Part shown: piece after piece, positions 32,137-41,390 of the stretch
Numbering within the stretch: the stretch's first letter is position 1
Layout: each line of letters starts with the position of its first letter
Assembly (NCBI GenBank): GCA_905221605.1
Contig: CAJNDS010002583.1
Location: forward strand, 60,001 to 124,000
Origin: Symbiodinium natans
Taxonomy: Eukaryota; Sar; Dinophyceae; Suessiales; Symbiodiniaceae
DNA: 64,000 bases
Direction of reading: 5' to 3'
Program-made: the position numbers and the translations under genes
The notes under the pieces: model-generated
What the model saw: only the letters and a program-made list of their open reading frames with translations
The model's database searches: none
What the model was told of the DNA's origin: nothing

Positions 32137-32450
32137 ACGCAAGCTTTACATCACGGACAGGAAACGAAGGCCGAAACGGAGCTCGCCACTCTGACTCTGG
32201 GCTCCATCTCGGCGTTTGCACGGACATGGGGTGCTCCATGCCGCCACAGGCCACGCGTGTGTTGCTGGCTTGATCTTAAAGGAGTCTGAAGCCGCGACTT
32301 AAAGGAATCCAAAGGGTTGCCTTGTAACGGAACCTGGTGCGCCTTGCGGTGGAAGACTCGCGATGGCTAGGCGGTGTACCCCTCTTCGGGGCACCGCTTA
32401 ATCATGCTTAATCCTTGAATAGTTCTAAAGCCATCCAAGATGCTTATTCT

Positions 32451-32520
32451 AGACCCAGGAGTGACCTAGGAATAAAACGGGTACCCTTCTTTTTGGCTTT
32501 AAGGGGATTATAAGGGAACC
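32451..32520 (+). mobile_element. Family B repeat copy
   Basis: TAGACCCAGGAGTGACCTAG, GGGTACCCTTCTTTTTGGC, AAGGGGATTATAAGGG. Confidence 0.7.
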
Positions 32521-32636
32521 CCAACCCTAAACCCTAAACCTATAAACACTGAACCCTAAACCCTAAACCCTAAACCCTAAAGAGGAGGGATGACCCGGCA
32601 CCCGACCTTTCGGTGTCCAAGCGAGGTCCGGACAGG

Positions 32637-32716
32637 GTTTAGGGTTTAGGGTTTAGGGTTTAGGGTTTAGGGTTTAGGGTTTAGGGTTTAGGGTTTAGGA
32701 TTTTGGATTTAGGGTT
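32637..32716 (+). repeat. Telomere-type array (TTTAGGG)n
   Basis: Ten units and TTTTGGA variants. Confidence 0.95.
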
Positions 32717-33171
32717 TATGGTTAGGCCGCCTCAGAATTTCCCTTGGCTTGGGCTTCAGGCTCGTCGAGAGCTCACGATGCCAAACGTTAGGAGGCTCCA
32801 TACAAATAATTCTCCTTTGCATGCCTGCATGATACCTACATGGGGCCGTTTGAAGCTCTTTTGGGAAAGAACCCCAGCACCTGACGTCGCATTTTTCCTG
32901 ATTCCTGGTGCTGCCGCTGTTTGGAGTTGCGCCAACAGCCGAGCCGCCTGGTCGGAGCTTCGAGCCCCAACGACCCCGGTAGTAGGCGTGTTTCAGGCCC
33001 GAACCCTATAAACTATGAGCCTTGCAAAGCTCCAACCCTAAACCCTCCCAAAAAGTACTACAAGCCGTGTAAAGCCCCAACACCCAAAATACACCAAATA
33101 AGCCGTGCAAGGCACACCCCTAAGCCCAGAACCCTTTCAGGCGCAGCCGAAGCCTGCAGTACATCTGGCGG

Positions 33172-33252
33172 TCAGCGGCGATCACTTGTGATGCGCATGG
33201 ATTTTGCAGCTTTCGGGTTGGCAAGCTTGGGAAGTTGCATAAAGGCAGTTTC
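33172..33252 (-). CDS. PPR gene A, probable last exon
   Basis: After CAATTTAG|GAAACTGCC reads ETAFMQLPKLANPKAAKSMR and a TGA at 33172-33174. It has no PPR signature, as expected for a C-terminal tail. The gene could instead continue by another splice. Confidence 0.4.
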   Translation of the reverse strand, partial: ETAFMQLPKLANPKAAKSMRITSDRR

Positions 33253-36200
33253 CTAAATTGGGGTCCCATTTTGGGTACCCATTATAAGGCGGCACCCTTT
33301 GAAAAGGACCCCCCCCAAAAGGGACCCCAATTTAGAGAACTACCCATGTAAGCAGCGCCTCGTGGCCCAGATTCCCAGCCTGGCCGGCTGCCAAAAGTGG
33401 TTCAGGGTTTCAAAAGCATCCGAACTTTAAAAGGGTTTACGCTTTAGGGTTTAGGATTTAGGGTTTAGGGTTCCCTATAAAGCCTAAACTCAAAAAGCCG
33501 GACAGATTTGAGGCCAAAGCCGACTGCAACTAGAATTCAGTCCTATCATACGGCGGCGGTGCTGTCGATCTTTTGACACACTTCAGCTTCTGGTTTAGTC
33601 CTGCACCCCTCTTTCTCAAGCTGAAACTCTCTGCTACCAACCTCCCAATTTCAACAAACGCTCTGCGGCGCAACGTCACGCCAACAGTCTAGCACCCTGC
33701 AGCATCAACATCCTCCGAAACCTTGCAGGGCCTTAAATGAAATCATGACCCCATCACCCTCGACCCAAAGCCAAGCTCAACTCCTAAACCCTAAACCCTA
33801 AACCCTAAACCCTAAACCCTAAACTCTAAACCCTAAGCCCTGTCGGCAACCCTACGCTGCTAACCCGCGCCTCACAAGCAGCCAGGCTAATGCCCAGGGC
33901 TACGGCGTTGGCCGGAAGGCCCTTCTCCTGGTTAGGGTTTAGGGTTTAGGATTTAGGGTTTAGGGTTTAGGGTTTAGGGTTTCGGGGTTTAGAAATTCAG
34001 GGTTTCGCGGGTTGGGGCTTTCGAGTTCCAAACCCCAAAGAAGCCTCAGGCCCTATACCCCCAAACCTTCGAACGTAAAGGCGGTTGAGGGTTCTGATTA
34101 GGACTGAATTTCCCATGTTGAATTGCAGGCCTTGAAGGTCTGTGATGGTGAGTTTACTTACTACGAGTAGTTCCTAAGATCTAGTAGGGCATTAAGGGTC
34201 CGGGTGGAATCCTTTAAAAGGGTCATAGAGGCACCCGAATTCCCCCGAAGTCCTTCTTGGAACCAGCAAGTTTAGGGTACATGCTTTCGGTTTTTGTGGG
34301 TGGCTTTCAGAGGGCCTCCTGCAGCCTACAACTTGGCTTCATACTTACGCTGGGCTTAGGACAGCGGCTGATTGCGTCAGGAGGGATGCTCTTCAAGATG
34401 CGAGTCTCCAGGACCTCATGCTTCGGGGCCTAAAGCTTTAAGACAACATGGGCTTGTCAGTTTGGGGTTCATGTTGTTACTCAGGGCCTGCAGCAGGTGG
34501 TAGACATGTTGCAGGGGTGCCATGAAGCCACCTACGGAGAAGCGATGCGGGCATCCCTCCTCGAAGCGGAGGAACAGCAGCAGTGCACGTTGCCAGCACT
34601 GCGCCCCATAGCAAGCGCCAATGGCCGACGAATACCCCACAACCTCTAGAGGATTCGGGTTTACAGGGCGGTTAGGGTCATAAGCCATGTAAGGTCTTCA
34701 GGCTTCACGGGCCCGCAAGGTCCGTGGCAAGGTTCGTGGCATGGTAAACGGCAAACCCGCATCATCTCAACAACCATAGGTCTGAAGAAGTTCCAACTGC
34801 GACCTTGCACGGGGTAGGGACGGAACCGAGCCAGATCATGTTGGCTCTTGCGCGAACCTATCTGCCCTTTGGGAACCCCCGATCAAAACTTTCAGGCGAG
34901 GAGCATCGCCATCGCCGCTCTGCTGCTCGATTTCGGAGAGCAGCTGCCAGGCCAACTCCCATTGACAACCCCGTTCAAAGGCCGTGATGACAGCGTTGTA
35001 TGACACCATGTCTGCATGGAGTCGTTCAGGACCCATTCTGCGAAGCAGGCTCAAGGAAAGTCCCCACTCACCAGCTGCCCCACACGCACTGATTGCAGCA
35101 TTGAAGGTCACGACATTTGGCAGGATCATGCGACCATAAGCCTCTGAGAGCAGGAGGCAGGCATGCTGCCACTTCTCGCACTTCTCACATGCACTGATAA
35201 CGGCATTGCAAGCCTTAGTTGCTGAGTTCACAGACCCCCAAAAAGTGTACACTTTCAGTTCTATAGGGGATTAGAGTATCCCAAAAAGTGTAAAGGGTAC
35301 TCATTCAGCTACTAAGAAGCCACTACATCAGGGTGCACGTGTCTGTGCATCTCAGAGAAGAGATGGATGGCATGCTCCCACTGGCCACACTTCCCACAGG
35401 CACTGATGGCTGCCCCGAAGGCCACCACGTCCACCGACAGCGCCTCGAGCGCACGCAGGGATTCTCTAACTCTCCTGAATCTTTCTCAGGTGCAAGGGTT
35501 TAGGGGTTTACGACAGGGCTGCGAGCAGCATCGAGTCTAGACCCAGGAGTAACCTTGGAAAGAAATGTGTACCCTTGTTGGTTTAAAGGGGCTTACCTAT
35601 AACCCCAAAACATGGGAAAACCCTAAACCCCAAACCCTTAAACCCTAAACCCTAAACCTTAAACCCTAAACCCTAAACCCTAAACCCTGAACCCTGAACC
35701 CTGAACCCTAAACCCTAAACCCTACTCTGGGTCCTAGGAATCCAAGCGTTCCTCGAGCCTGGATTCTGCGGCTGTCTTCTTGGAGCGCTTCGAGAACCAG
35801 AAGTGCCTGCTGCCATCTGCTGGCCTGAAGGAATATGGGGGTTTAGGGTTTAGGGTTTAGGGTTTAGGGTTTAGGGTTTAGGGTTTAGGGTTTCGGGTTT
35901 AGCGTTTAGGGCTTAGGGCTTAGGGCTTAGGGTACGCTATTAGGGGTACCTTATTGGGGTTCTGACGAGATTAAAAGGAGATCTTATTTGGGGGACTAAA
36001 CCTCTCGCACGGGAGAAGGAAGGTGGACGGTGGACGGTAGGGGTCCCCTATTTTCGGAAACCCCCATGTCAAAGGGAAGTTTCATGGTCCCTTAGTATGG
36101 GCCCTGAAGAAACACCCCTTATATACCCCATACAACCCAAGGGCCCATACCTCAGAATCCTTTCAAGAGTGGAAGGGACCACATGAAGGGCCCATGAAAC

Positions 36201-38374
36201 TACCCGTAGAGAATACAGCCCTTAGATAAACTTAGACATCCCATGAAGCCCTGAAAAACCCTTCATAAGTTAAGTAAACTTCACTCTAACCCTGAAGCTT
36301 TCAACTTTCAACCCCCGAAAACCCTCAGTCCTGAATAGCCTGAGGCCTGCAAATGTTCCCTTCCGGGACCTTTTCTCTACTGCACTTCATCCTGTGGATT
36401 GGCGGGAGTATGAAATTGCCTGAAAAGCCAAACTAGGATGTTCGCCCCCTGATTGTGGCAGTTTCGTGGTAAGGGAACTGACATCCTCCGATGCCCCAAA
36501 ACACCAAAACCTTGAAGGCCCACCTTCTCCGCGGCGCACGCGCTGAGTGCTGCGCCGTACGAGGCGATGGTGGCCCGGCCACTTCTTCTCAGAACCTGGT
36601 GCCGTTTTGGTTGCAGGGTTTTGGCAGTCCACTTCTTCAGAAAAGGGCTCATGCACACAGTATGATAGCTTTCTGTCAAGAGAACCAGGTTTGGGTCCTT
36701 AAGCCTTGAGCCTCAACCCCGAACATAGAAACCCAGGTTTGGGTCCTCACGCCTTAAACCGCAAGCCCTGAACCCCCACTTCAACGCAAGCCCAACCCAA
36801 GAAGCTCAAGCTTGCGGGTGTTGTAGGAGCGTTTAGTGTTTAGGGCTTCTAGGGTATAAGCTCGAGCACGGGATCCTAGCCTAGCCTGCGACGTTGGCAG
36901 CAGTCAGTCTGCCAATGTGGCTTGGTGGCTGGGGTTACAGCCCTAAACCCTAAACCCTAAACCCTAAACCCTAAACCCTAAACCCTAAACCCTAAACCCT
37001 AAACCTAGGATTTAGGGAAGTTCGGGTTCTTTGGGTTCTGAGATTGCGCGGCCTCGAGCAGAGCCAAAGCGGCTTCCCATTGCCCGGCAGACGCGCAGGC
37101 GCTGGCCGCCGCGTTGCAGGTGATCACCTGCGGTTTAGGGTTTAGGGTTAGGGTTTATAGGGTTTAGGGTTTAGGGTTTAGGGTTTAGGGTTTAGGGTTT
37201 AGGGTTTAGGGTATCATTTTCAGGGACTGGCATGGAGTGTGCGCATGGCAATCGAACCAGGTGCACATTGGCAAGTCTCAACCCGCCCACCTGAGGCTGC
37301 AAATGGACTCTAGGCAGGAGGTCCAGCAGGTCAATGGCTTCCTCCCAGCAGCTGCCTTTGGCACATGCGGTGATGGCGGTATTGTACATGACCTGGGGGT
37401 GATGCAGGGCTTCTTGTTATGGATATGATGAGCTTCCTAGCTTTCTTCCAGTTCACGGCCAAGCAGCTAGATCTGGTTGCATGCCCTCGTCACGGACTGA
37501 ATGCATCAGCAGCAGTGCGCGCTCCCATTGCCCACCCTGGCTGAAAGCGGTCATGGCAGCACTATAGGTGACCACGTCCGCCTGAAGACTGGCTTGCAAA
37601 AGGCCATCGAGAAGGCAAGCTGCCACCTGCCATTCCCCGGCCTTCTCGCAAGCGCTGATGGCAGAGTTGTAGACGACGGTGTTGCTTTCGATGTGCTGGC
37701 GTTGGAGCAGAGACAGCAACTCAAGTGCCTGCGGCCACTGGTGACCACGCTGGCAGGCGCTGATTGCAGCTCCGACCACGATCACATCCGCTTCTAGGCC
37801 GCCCGTCAGGAGCTCCCAGAGAAGGCGAAGCGATTGTTGCCAGCGGCTTCCTCGCTCGAGGGCGCTGATGCAAGCGCTGTAGCTGATGACGTTGAGCTTG
37901 AGACGTTTGCTTGCCTGGGCGAGCAGCCCCAGGCCTCTTTGCCACTGGATGGCCCTGGAGCACACGCTGATGCAAGCATTGTAGGAGACAAGGTCTGCAG
38001 AGAGCCCCTGCAGTTCCAGGTCCTGGAGGCTCGAGCGGGCAGAAGCCCTAACTATGGCGCCACAGGTGACAAGACATGACAAAACATGACCAAAAACATG
38101 AACGTAATTACGGATTATACGGCAACACTCAGCAACAGTCCTCAAACTTACTGCTTGTTAGTAGGGAATGAGGGAATGAGGTACCCTATAGAATCCCTTA
38201 AATGGGGTATAGAAAGGGGGACATAGGCTGCCTCATTCCCTACTAGCCAGTAAGCAAAGTCATGTTGAGCCAGGCATCCTCAAGGAGTGCCAGGGCCACT
38301 TGCCAGTGTCCTTTTTTACGACAGGCGCTGATGGCCTCGTTGAACTCGCGCACCGTCTGCAGGGGCTTGCTCAT
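33172..38374 (-). CDS. PPR protein gene A (about twelve exons)
   Basis: Pentatricopeptide-repeat protein, about 560 residues if the model holds, with about 14 repeats. Exons: 38279-38374 or longer, 37468-38022, 37291-37392, 37050-37127, 36524-36595, about 35728-35824, 35321 to about 35450, 34905-35213, 34560-34643, 33871-33927, 33344-33379, 33172-33252. Nearly every join restores the 35-residue period without a stop, which fixes the introns independently of consensus. Donors are GA, GC, GT, GC, GT (or GA), GC, GC, GA, GC, GT; acceptors are all AG. The join between 35.73 and 35.45 kb is unresolved. The start is uncertain: an ATG at 38374 (MSKPLQTVREFNEAISAC) has an open frame upstream to about 38707. 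Introns consist of telomere-type arrays and inverted-repeat elements. Confidence 0.85.
33253..33343 (-). mobile_element. Family E element that is the whole intron
   Basis: 91-base intron, GT...AG, whose ends GGTAGTTCTCTAAATTGGGG and (reverse) GGCAGTTTCCTAAATTGGGG are inverted repeats of about 24 bases. The donor GT and acceptor TTTAG|G fall inside the element's own termini. Second copy at 51124-51211. Confidence 0.75.
33344..33379 (-). CDS. PPR gene A, 12-codon exon
   Basis: AGNLGHEALLTW after GGCCAG|GCT; the usual W of the repeat is G here. Ends ACATGG|GTAGTT (GT donor). Confidence 0.6.
33784..33842 (-). repeat. Telomere-type array in PPR gene A intron
   Basis: Eight CCCTAAA units inside the 33380-33870 intron. 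Confidence 0.95.
33871..33927 (-). CDS. PPR gene A, 19-codon exon
   Basis: EKGLPANAVALGISLAACE, between two telomere-type arrays; ends TGTGAG|GCGCGG (GC donor). Both joins keep register. Confidence 0.75.
33928..33995 (+). repeat. Telomere-type array abutting acceptor
   Basis: TTTAGGG units in the 33928-34559 intron; the coding-strand CCCTAA end abuts CCAG|GAGAAG. Confidence 0.9.
34560..34643 (-). CDS. PPR gene A, exon
   Basis: 28 codons: VVGYSSAIGACYGAQCWQRA then LLLFLRFE. Ends TTCGAG|GAGGGA (GA donor) with GAG repeated at the next acceptor. Confidence 0.85.
34905..35213 (-). CDS. PPR gene A, exon of 103 codons
   Basis: ACNAVISACEKCEKWQHACL and further repeats, ending GGCGAT|GCTCCT (GC donor). 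The join to VVGYSSAIGAC keeps the 35-residue period exactly. Confidence 0.9.
35214..35320 (-). mobile_element. Introner-like element that is the whole intron
   Basis: 107-base GC-AG intron in PPR gene A. On the coding strand it begins GCTTCTTAGTAGCTGAAT and ends GAACTCAGCAACTAAG|GCTT. The termini CTTAGTAGCTGA and CTTAGTTGCTGA are inverted repeats, and GCTT is directly repeated at the two ends like a target-site duplication. A second inverted motif, ACACTTTTTGGG, occurs twice inside. Confidence 0.8.
35321..35450 (-). CDS. PPR gene A, exon
   Basis: LRALEALSVDVVAFGAAISA CGKCGQWEHAIHLFSEM..., ending GTAGTG|GCTTCT (GC donor). The upstream acceptor is not fixed. Confidence 0.8.
35536..35604 (+). 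mobile_element. Family B repeat copy
   Basis: TCTAGACCCAGGAGTAACCT, GTGTACCCTTGTTGGTT, AAAGGGGCTTACC. Within an intron of PPR gene A. Confidence 0.7.
35615..35724 (-). repeat. Telomere-type array in PPR gene A intron
   Basis: CCCTAAA with CCCTGAA block. Confidence 0.95.
35728..35824 (-). CDS. PPR gene A, exon (3' end uncertain)
   Basis: ASRWQQALLVLEALQED, half a repeat, starting right after TTCAG. The downstream boundary is unresolved before the next array. Confidence 0.75.
35839..35932 (+). repeat. Telomere-type array abutting acceptor
   Basis: TTTAGGG plus TTAGGGC variants. On the coding strand the CCCTAAA end lies 13 bases before the acceptor CCTTCAG|GCC. Confidence 0.95.
35938..36067 (-). 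mobile_element. Family A element in PPR gene A intron
   Basis: Right end CCTATTTTCGGAAACCCCCA, left end CTATTAGGGGTACCTTATTG. Contains a 40-base insertion with two GGTGGACGGT units. Confidence 0.75.
36075..36206. mobile_element. Family I inverted-repeat element
   Basis: Left AAGTTTCATGGTCCCTTAGT and right AGGGCCCATGAAACTACC are inverted copies; it lies in the 35825-36523 intron next to a family A copy. Confidence 0.65.
36524..36595 (-). CDS. PPR gene A, exon
   Basis: 24 codons: VLRRSGRATIASYGAALSAC AAEK, after CACCAG|GTT. The GT donor (GAGAAG|GTGGGC) leaves two extra residues in the repeat; a GA donor six bases earlier (GCG|GAGAAG) would restore the period. Confidence 0.8.
36940..37008 (-). 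repeat. Telomere-type array in PPR gene A intron
   Basis: Nine CCCTAAA units inside the 36596-37049 intron. Confidence 0.95.
37050..37127 (-). CDS. PPR gene A, exon
   Basis: 26 codons: VITCNAAASACASAGQWEAA then LALLEA, ending GAGGCC|GCGCAA (GC donor). Confidence 0.85.
37128..37290 (-). other. Intron filled by telomere-type array (PPR gene A)
   Basis: 163-base GT-AG intron fixed by the 35-residue register on both sides. A TTTAGGG array (CCCTAAA on the coding strand, 37132-37212) makes up half of it, and the last repeat unit abuts the acceptor: TAAACCGCAG|GTG. Confidence 0.85.
37291..37392 (-). CDS. PPR gene A, exon
   Basis: VMYNTAITACAKGSCWEEAI ... LQPQ, ending CCTCAG|GTGGGC (GT donor). 34 codons, about one full repeat. 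Confidence 0.9.
37468..38022 (-). CDS. PPR gene A, exon of 185 codons
   Basis: Five full repeats (DLVSYNACISVCSRAIQW, LNVISYSACISALERGS and so on). Donor CTA|GCTGCTTGG (GC) to acceptor CCCCCAG|GTCATG gives P-D-L-V-M-Y-N in register. Confidence 0.9.
38150..38250 (-). mobile_element. Family D element in PPR gene A intron
   Basis: Inverted repeats TTAGTAGGGAATGAGGGAAT and (reverse) CTAGTAGGGAATGAGG around a CTTAAATGGGGTATAGAAAG centre. It forms the middle of the 256-base intron 38023-38278. Confidence 0.85.
38279..38374 (-). CDS. PPR gene A, first recognised exon
   Basis: MSKPLQTVREFNEAISACRK then GHWQVALALLE. Ends at CTTGAG|GATGCC (GA donor); the next exon resumes CAG|GACCTGGAA, giving E-D-L-E-L with an exact 35-residue period. 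The open frame continues upstream to 38707 and may include more coding sequence. Confidence 0.7.
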
Positions 38375-38719
38375 GCGGGCAGTGAGGGTCGCCCCGGCAC
38401 CCTCCACCACGGCCCCATATGTCCCCCCCTCTCCAAATTCCCCAAGGCCCCTGAGCCAAGCAGCCGGCTGACGTCTTGCGAACTCAGGGCTCTGGGATCG
38501 CAAGCTATATGAAACAACGCGCGATGACACGTACGCCACTTCCCAAGTTTGTGGAGTTTTATGCACCCGGCAGTAACAGGTGCGCTGAGTCTTGCCATGC
38601 CGCAACCAAGGTTGATGGTTCTGGGTAGAACGTACTCTTGCCCCGCTGGCCTCCCCGCCCTGCAAGAACAGCCGGTTGTTCTGAACACCTCGCGATGTAC
38701 ACGTCACTGTGAAAACTAG

Positions 38720-39130
38720 ATCCTATTGTGGCAGAGATTGTCACACACGAGCAGGCATTGAGGACGCCGCAGGCTTCTATGCGCGGAACCAGACAAGATG
38801 GTCTTTGGCTCTCATGAGGAGAGACCGACGTAGGTGGGGGAAATCACTGTCCCGCAAGCCCCGCTAGTATCTAGTACTTGGCTGTCTGCACTGTGAACGT
38901 GAGGGCTTCACTGTAGCCAACGGTGGGGGAAAGAGAACTCGTCGATTTGTTTGCCGACCAGCCCGGCAAAGTGGGTGGACAACCCAGTGAGGCAAGTAGG
39001 TAACATGCACTAGTGTCTCTAGATTCTAGGAATCCTGTTGCACTTGTCGCAACATCATCTATCGTGAAGTCAAGCATCCCGAAATGTCCCAGCTTGGTAC
39101 ACCTTGACTACAAAAAAACCTACAAGCTGA
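38720..39130. other. Unassigned sequence
   Basis: Upstream of PPR gene A. No repeat array and no recognised gene; a plus frame at 39013-39225 is open. Confidence 0.35.
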
Positions 39131-39132
39131 GG

Positions 39133-39390
39133 TCAGGCGCTGAAGGGTTCTGTGTAGAACTCCAAGACCTCTCTCAGCTTCCTGAACAGGAAAGCGACCA
39201 AACAAAAACTGGGTGCAGGGTTTAGCTCCGGGCTAACAGCATGCACATGGGCGCCAAAAAAACCTAAAACCTGTACCTGCAGAAGGGTGCGCACGGCATC
39301 AAACAGCGAACCAAACATCTCCGGAACGTGTCCTCACGTTGCGCCAGAGGAGCCTCAATCAAAGCTCCGCAAGGATGATGCTCGAATCGC
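39133..39390 (-). CDS. Candidate spliced C-terminal exons, unknown
   Basis: Minus exon about 39277-39370 (ALIEAPLAQREDTFRRCL...) ends CTGCAG|GTACAG; intron 39182-39276 (95 bases, GT-AG, acceptor TTTCCTGTTCAG|G); exon 39133-39181 (RKLREVLEFYTEPFSA then TGA). Canonical sites and a preserved frame support it. An alternative frame through the same intron is also open. Confidence 0.4.
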
Positions 39391-39399
39391 TTGCTTTTT

Positions 39400-40210
39400 A
39401 AAAGCGCTATAAAGACATGCTACTGGGCTACCTAATGTGGATATCAGGAGTATGCAAACATGTCAACATGCACATCAAGCTTGCATGGCATTGCAACGCA
39501 TGGCATTGGCATGACTTGCGATCGCGTGCAGAAATCAAGAATTCGTCTCACCGCTCCAGGCTCCTGCAGACGTCTTGCGAGAGAGCTAGAAAATGTACGA
39601 AGCTGCACACTACACGATGCCGCGGAGCAATGCGTGGCAGCACACTACATAAAGTGCAACCATATACAGTTGCATTACATTACTTTACTAGGAGCCCCTG
39701 GATGTCCCGCCGCAACCAGAAGAGGAACTTGGCAACTGGAAGGCGCCGAGCCCCATGCCCGAATCCACGGAACGCTGGGCACGTCACCAAAAGAAAAGCA
39801 GAATCTCAAGAAACAAAATAGGATTCACAAACACGTCTCGGAAGAGTGTACAACATATACACCAACGGAAGATGCAATATTAACAGCAAGTTGGATCTGA
39901 ATTCACAACACAGTATGACACGAGATTCAAGAACACAAGCTAGCAACAGTTCAGCACTTTGTATTGGGGGTGGGGACGGGCGGGGGGGGGGGGGCGGTGG
40001 GGGGGCACACGAAAAAGGGGGCATGCATTTGCGCACCCACACGTCTGGGAAGCTACCACTTTAGGTAGATAGCCCTCTAAGAGGCTAGCTTCGTCTGATA
40101 TTCGTACACACCTAAAGATGGTGTGTATGTAAAAAAATATTCTCTAGATTATATGTATATATATATATACAAGTATTAATTTTGTATATGAACTATACAC
40201 ACAGATATAT
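39400..40210. other. Unassigned sequence with G-run
   Basis: Plus frames at 39417-39900 are open but unrecognised. A G-rich run lies at 39973-40003 and a (TA)n patch at 40150-40170. Confidence 0.3.
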
Positions 40211-40229
40211 TGCATACGCGATGTGTTCG

Positions 40230-40930
40230 TGCATTTGCCTGTGCACATCCTGCCTCAGGCGAAATGTGAGCCCCCGGCCAAGGCTGCCACTGGTAGGTTC
40301 TGCGATAGCCTGCGGGCCATAAGCCCTCCCTCAACAACGGAAAAGGTTCCAATGTGCAACCAGGGTTTAGGGTTTTGGGTTTAGGGTTTTTCAACCAAAG
40401 CTATGCAATGCATGCCGGCCAGCCTCATACAGGCCTCGCAAATTAAGACGGTGCCGCCCAGTGGGTGCAGGCATGGTAGGAGAAAGGCAAAGTGGCTGCA
40501 GTCTATGGCTGGCCCCGAACCCCAAACCCTAAACTTTAAACCCTAAACCCTGGTGTCAAGCTTACTCCTCTTGCCCCCCCCCCCCCCCCCCCACCCAACG
40601 CGCAACATGTGTGGCGGCCTTTGCCGGGCTTCGTGTGGGTCAGGTAGTTCAGCCTTCCGGCCCGCGAGTTCCAAGAGACCCTAAACCCTAAACACCCAGC
40701 TACCCGAAACCTTAACCCCCTAACCCTAAACCCTAAACCCTAAACCCTAAACCCTAAACCCTAAATAAACCCTATACCCTAAAGCTTCAACCCCAAACCC
40801 TAGATACCCCAAAACACTCTTGGAGTCGGAAAGTCTTATGCTTGAGCTCGGTTCGGGACTTGGCGCGAGAGGAGGGAATCGGCATCAGAGCCGGCCTTAG
40901 GCAACAGCAAGCTTTAGAGAATGCTGCGAA
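40230..40930. other. Coding-like islands, strand unresolved
   Basis: Islands at 40230-40340, 40380-40520, 40595-40680 and 40815-40910 read as natural peptides on minus (for example MPAPTGRHRLNLRGLYEAG) between CCCTAAA stretches and C-runs, but some are open on plus too. Confidence 0.3.
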
Positions 40931-41324
40931 GATTCGAGGGGTAAGGGTGTAGATTTTATGGGTTTGGGTTTGAGGTTTAGGGTTTAGGGGTTTAGGGTGT
41001 AGGGTTTAGGGGGCTTTTAAGTTCAAGTCCCGAAGGCACCCCGAAACCCAATTGGCAAGCCAAAGCCCTCGATACGGGCGCCTGTCAGAGCAGCCTGACA
41101 ACCTCGACCCAAGTGCAAGCCAAGAAACCCTGCAGCCTTTAACGGGCTTCGGGTGACCCGCAACGAAACACCTCCAAAACCATCAGCGCATCCGAACATT
41201 GCAGTCGGAACCCAAATACCTCCAAACACCTGAGACCCTCAGAATCCTCGAAGCCCTTCCGTCCTAACCCTGCCCCTCCCCCCCCTCAAAAATCTCAGAG
41301 AAGCCCAGCGAAACCCCTGTAATC

Positions 41325-41390
41325 AACCCCCCCCCCCCCACTAAACCCTAAACCCTGTAATTAAAACCCCCCCCCCCCCCCCCCCCCCTC
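41325..41390. repeat. Twin C-runs around CCCTAAA
   Basis: C9, then CTAAACCCTAAACCC, then C18. Confidence 0.8.

Larger units (their letters stand above)
32137..33171. other. Spacer between PPR genes A and B
   Basis: Contains a family B copy (32451-32520), arrays at 32535-32580 and 32637-32716, and a minus stretch at 32850-32960 (DQAARLLAQLQTAAA) that may be a degenerate PPR exon. If real, A and B could be one transcript. Confidence 0.45.

Noticed and set aside
34416-34559. In-frame continuation after the 34560-34643 exon as the C-terminus of the PPR protein
   Set aside because: The PPR period breaks after F-E, and a GA donor there joins to the 33871-33927 exon in exact register, so the open tail is taken to be intron.
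37501-38079. Plus-strand frames over PPR gene A
   Set aside because: Antisense of five clear PPR repeats on minus.
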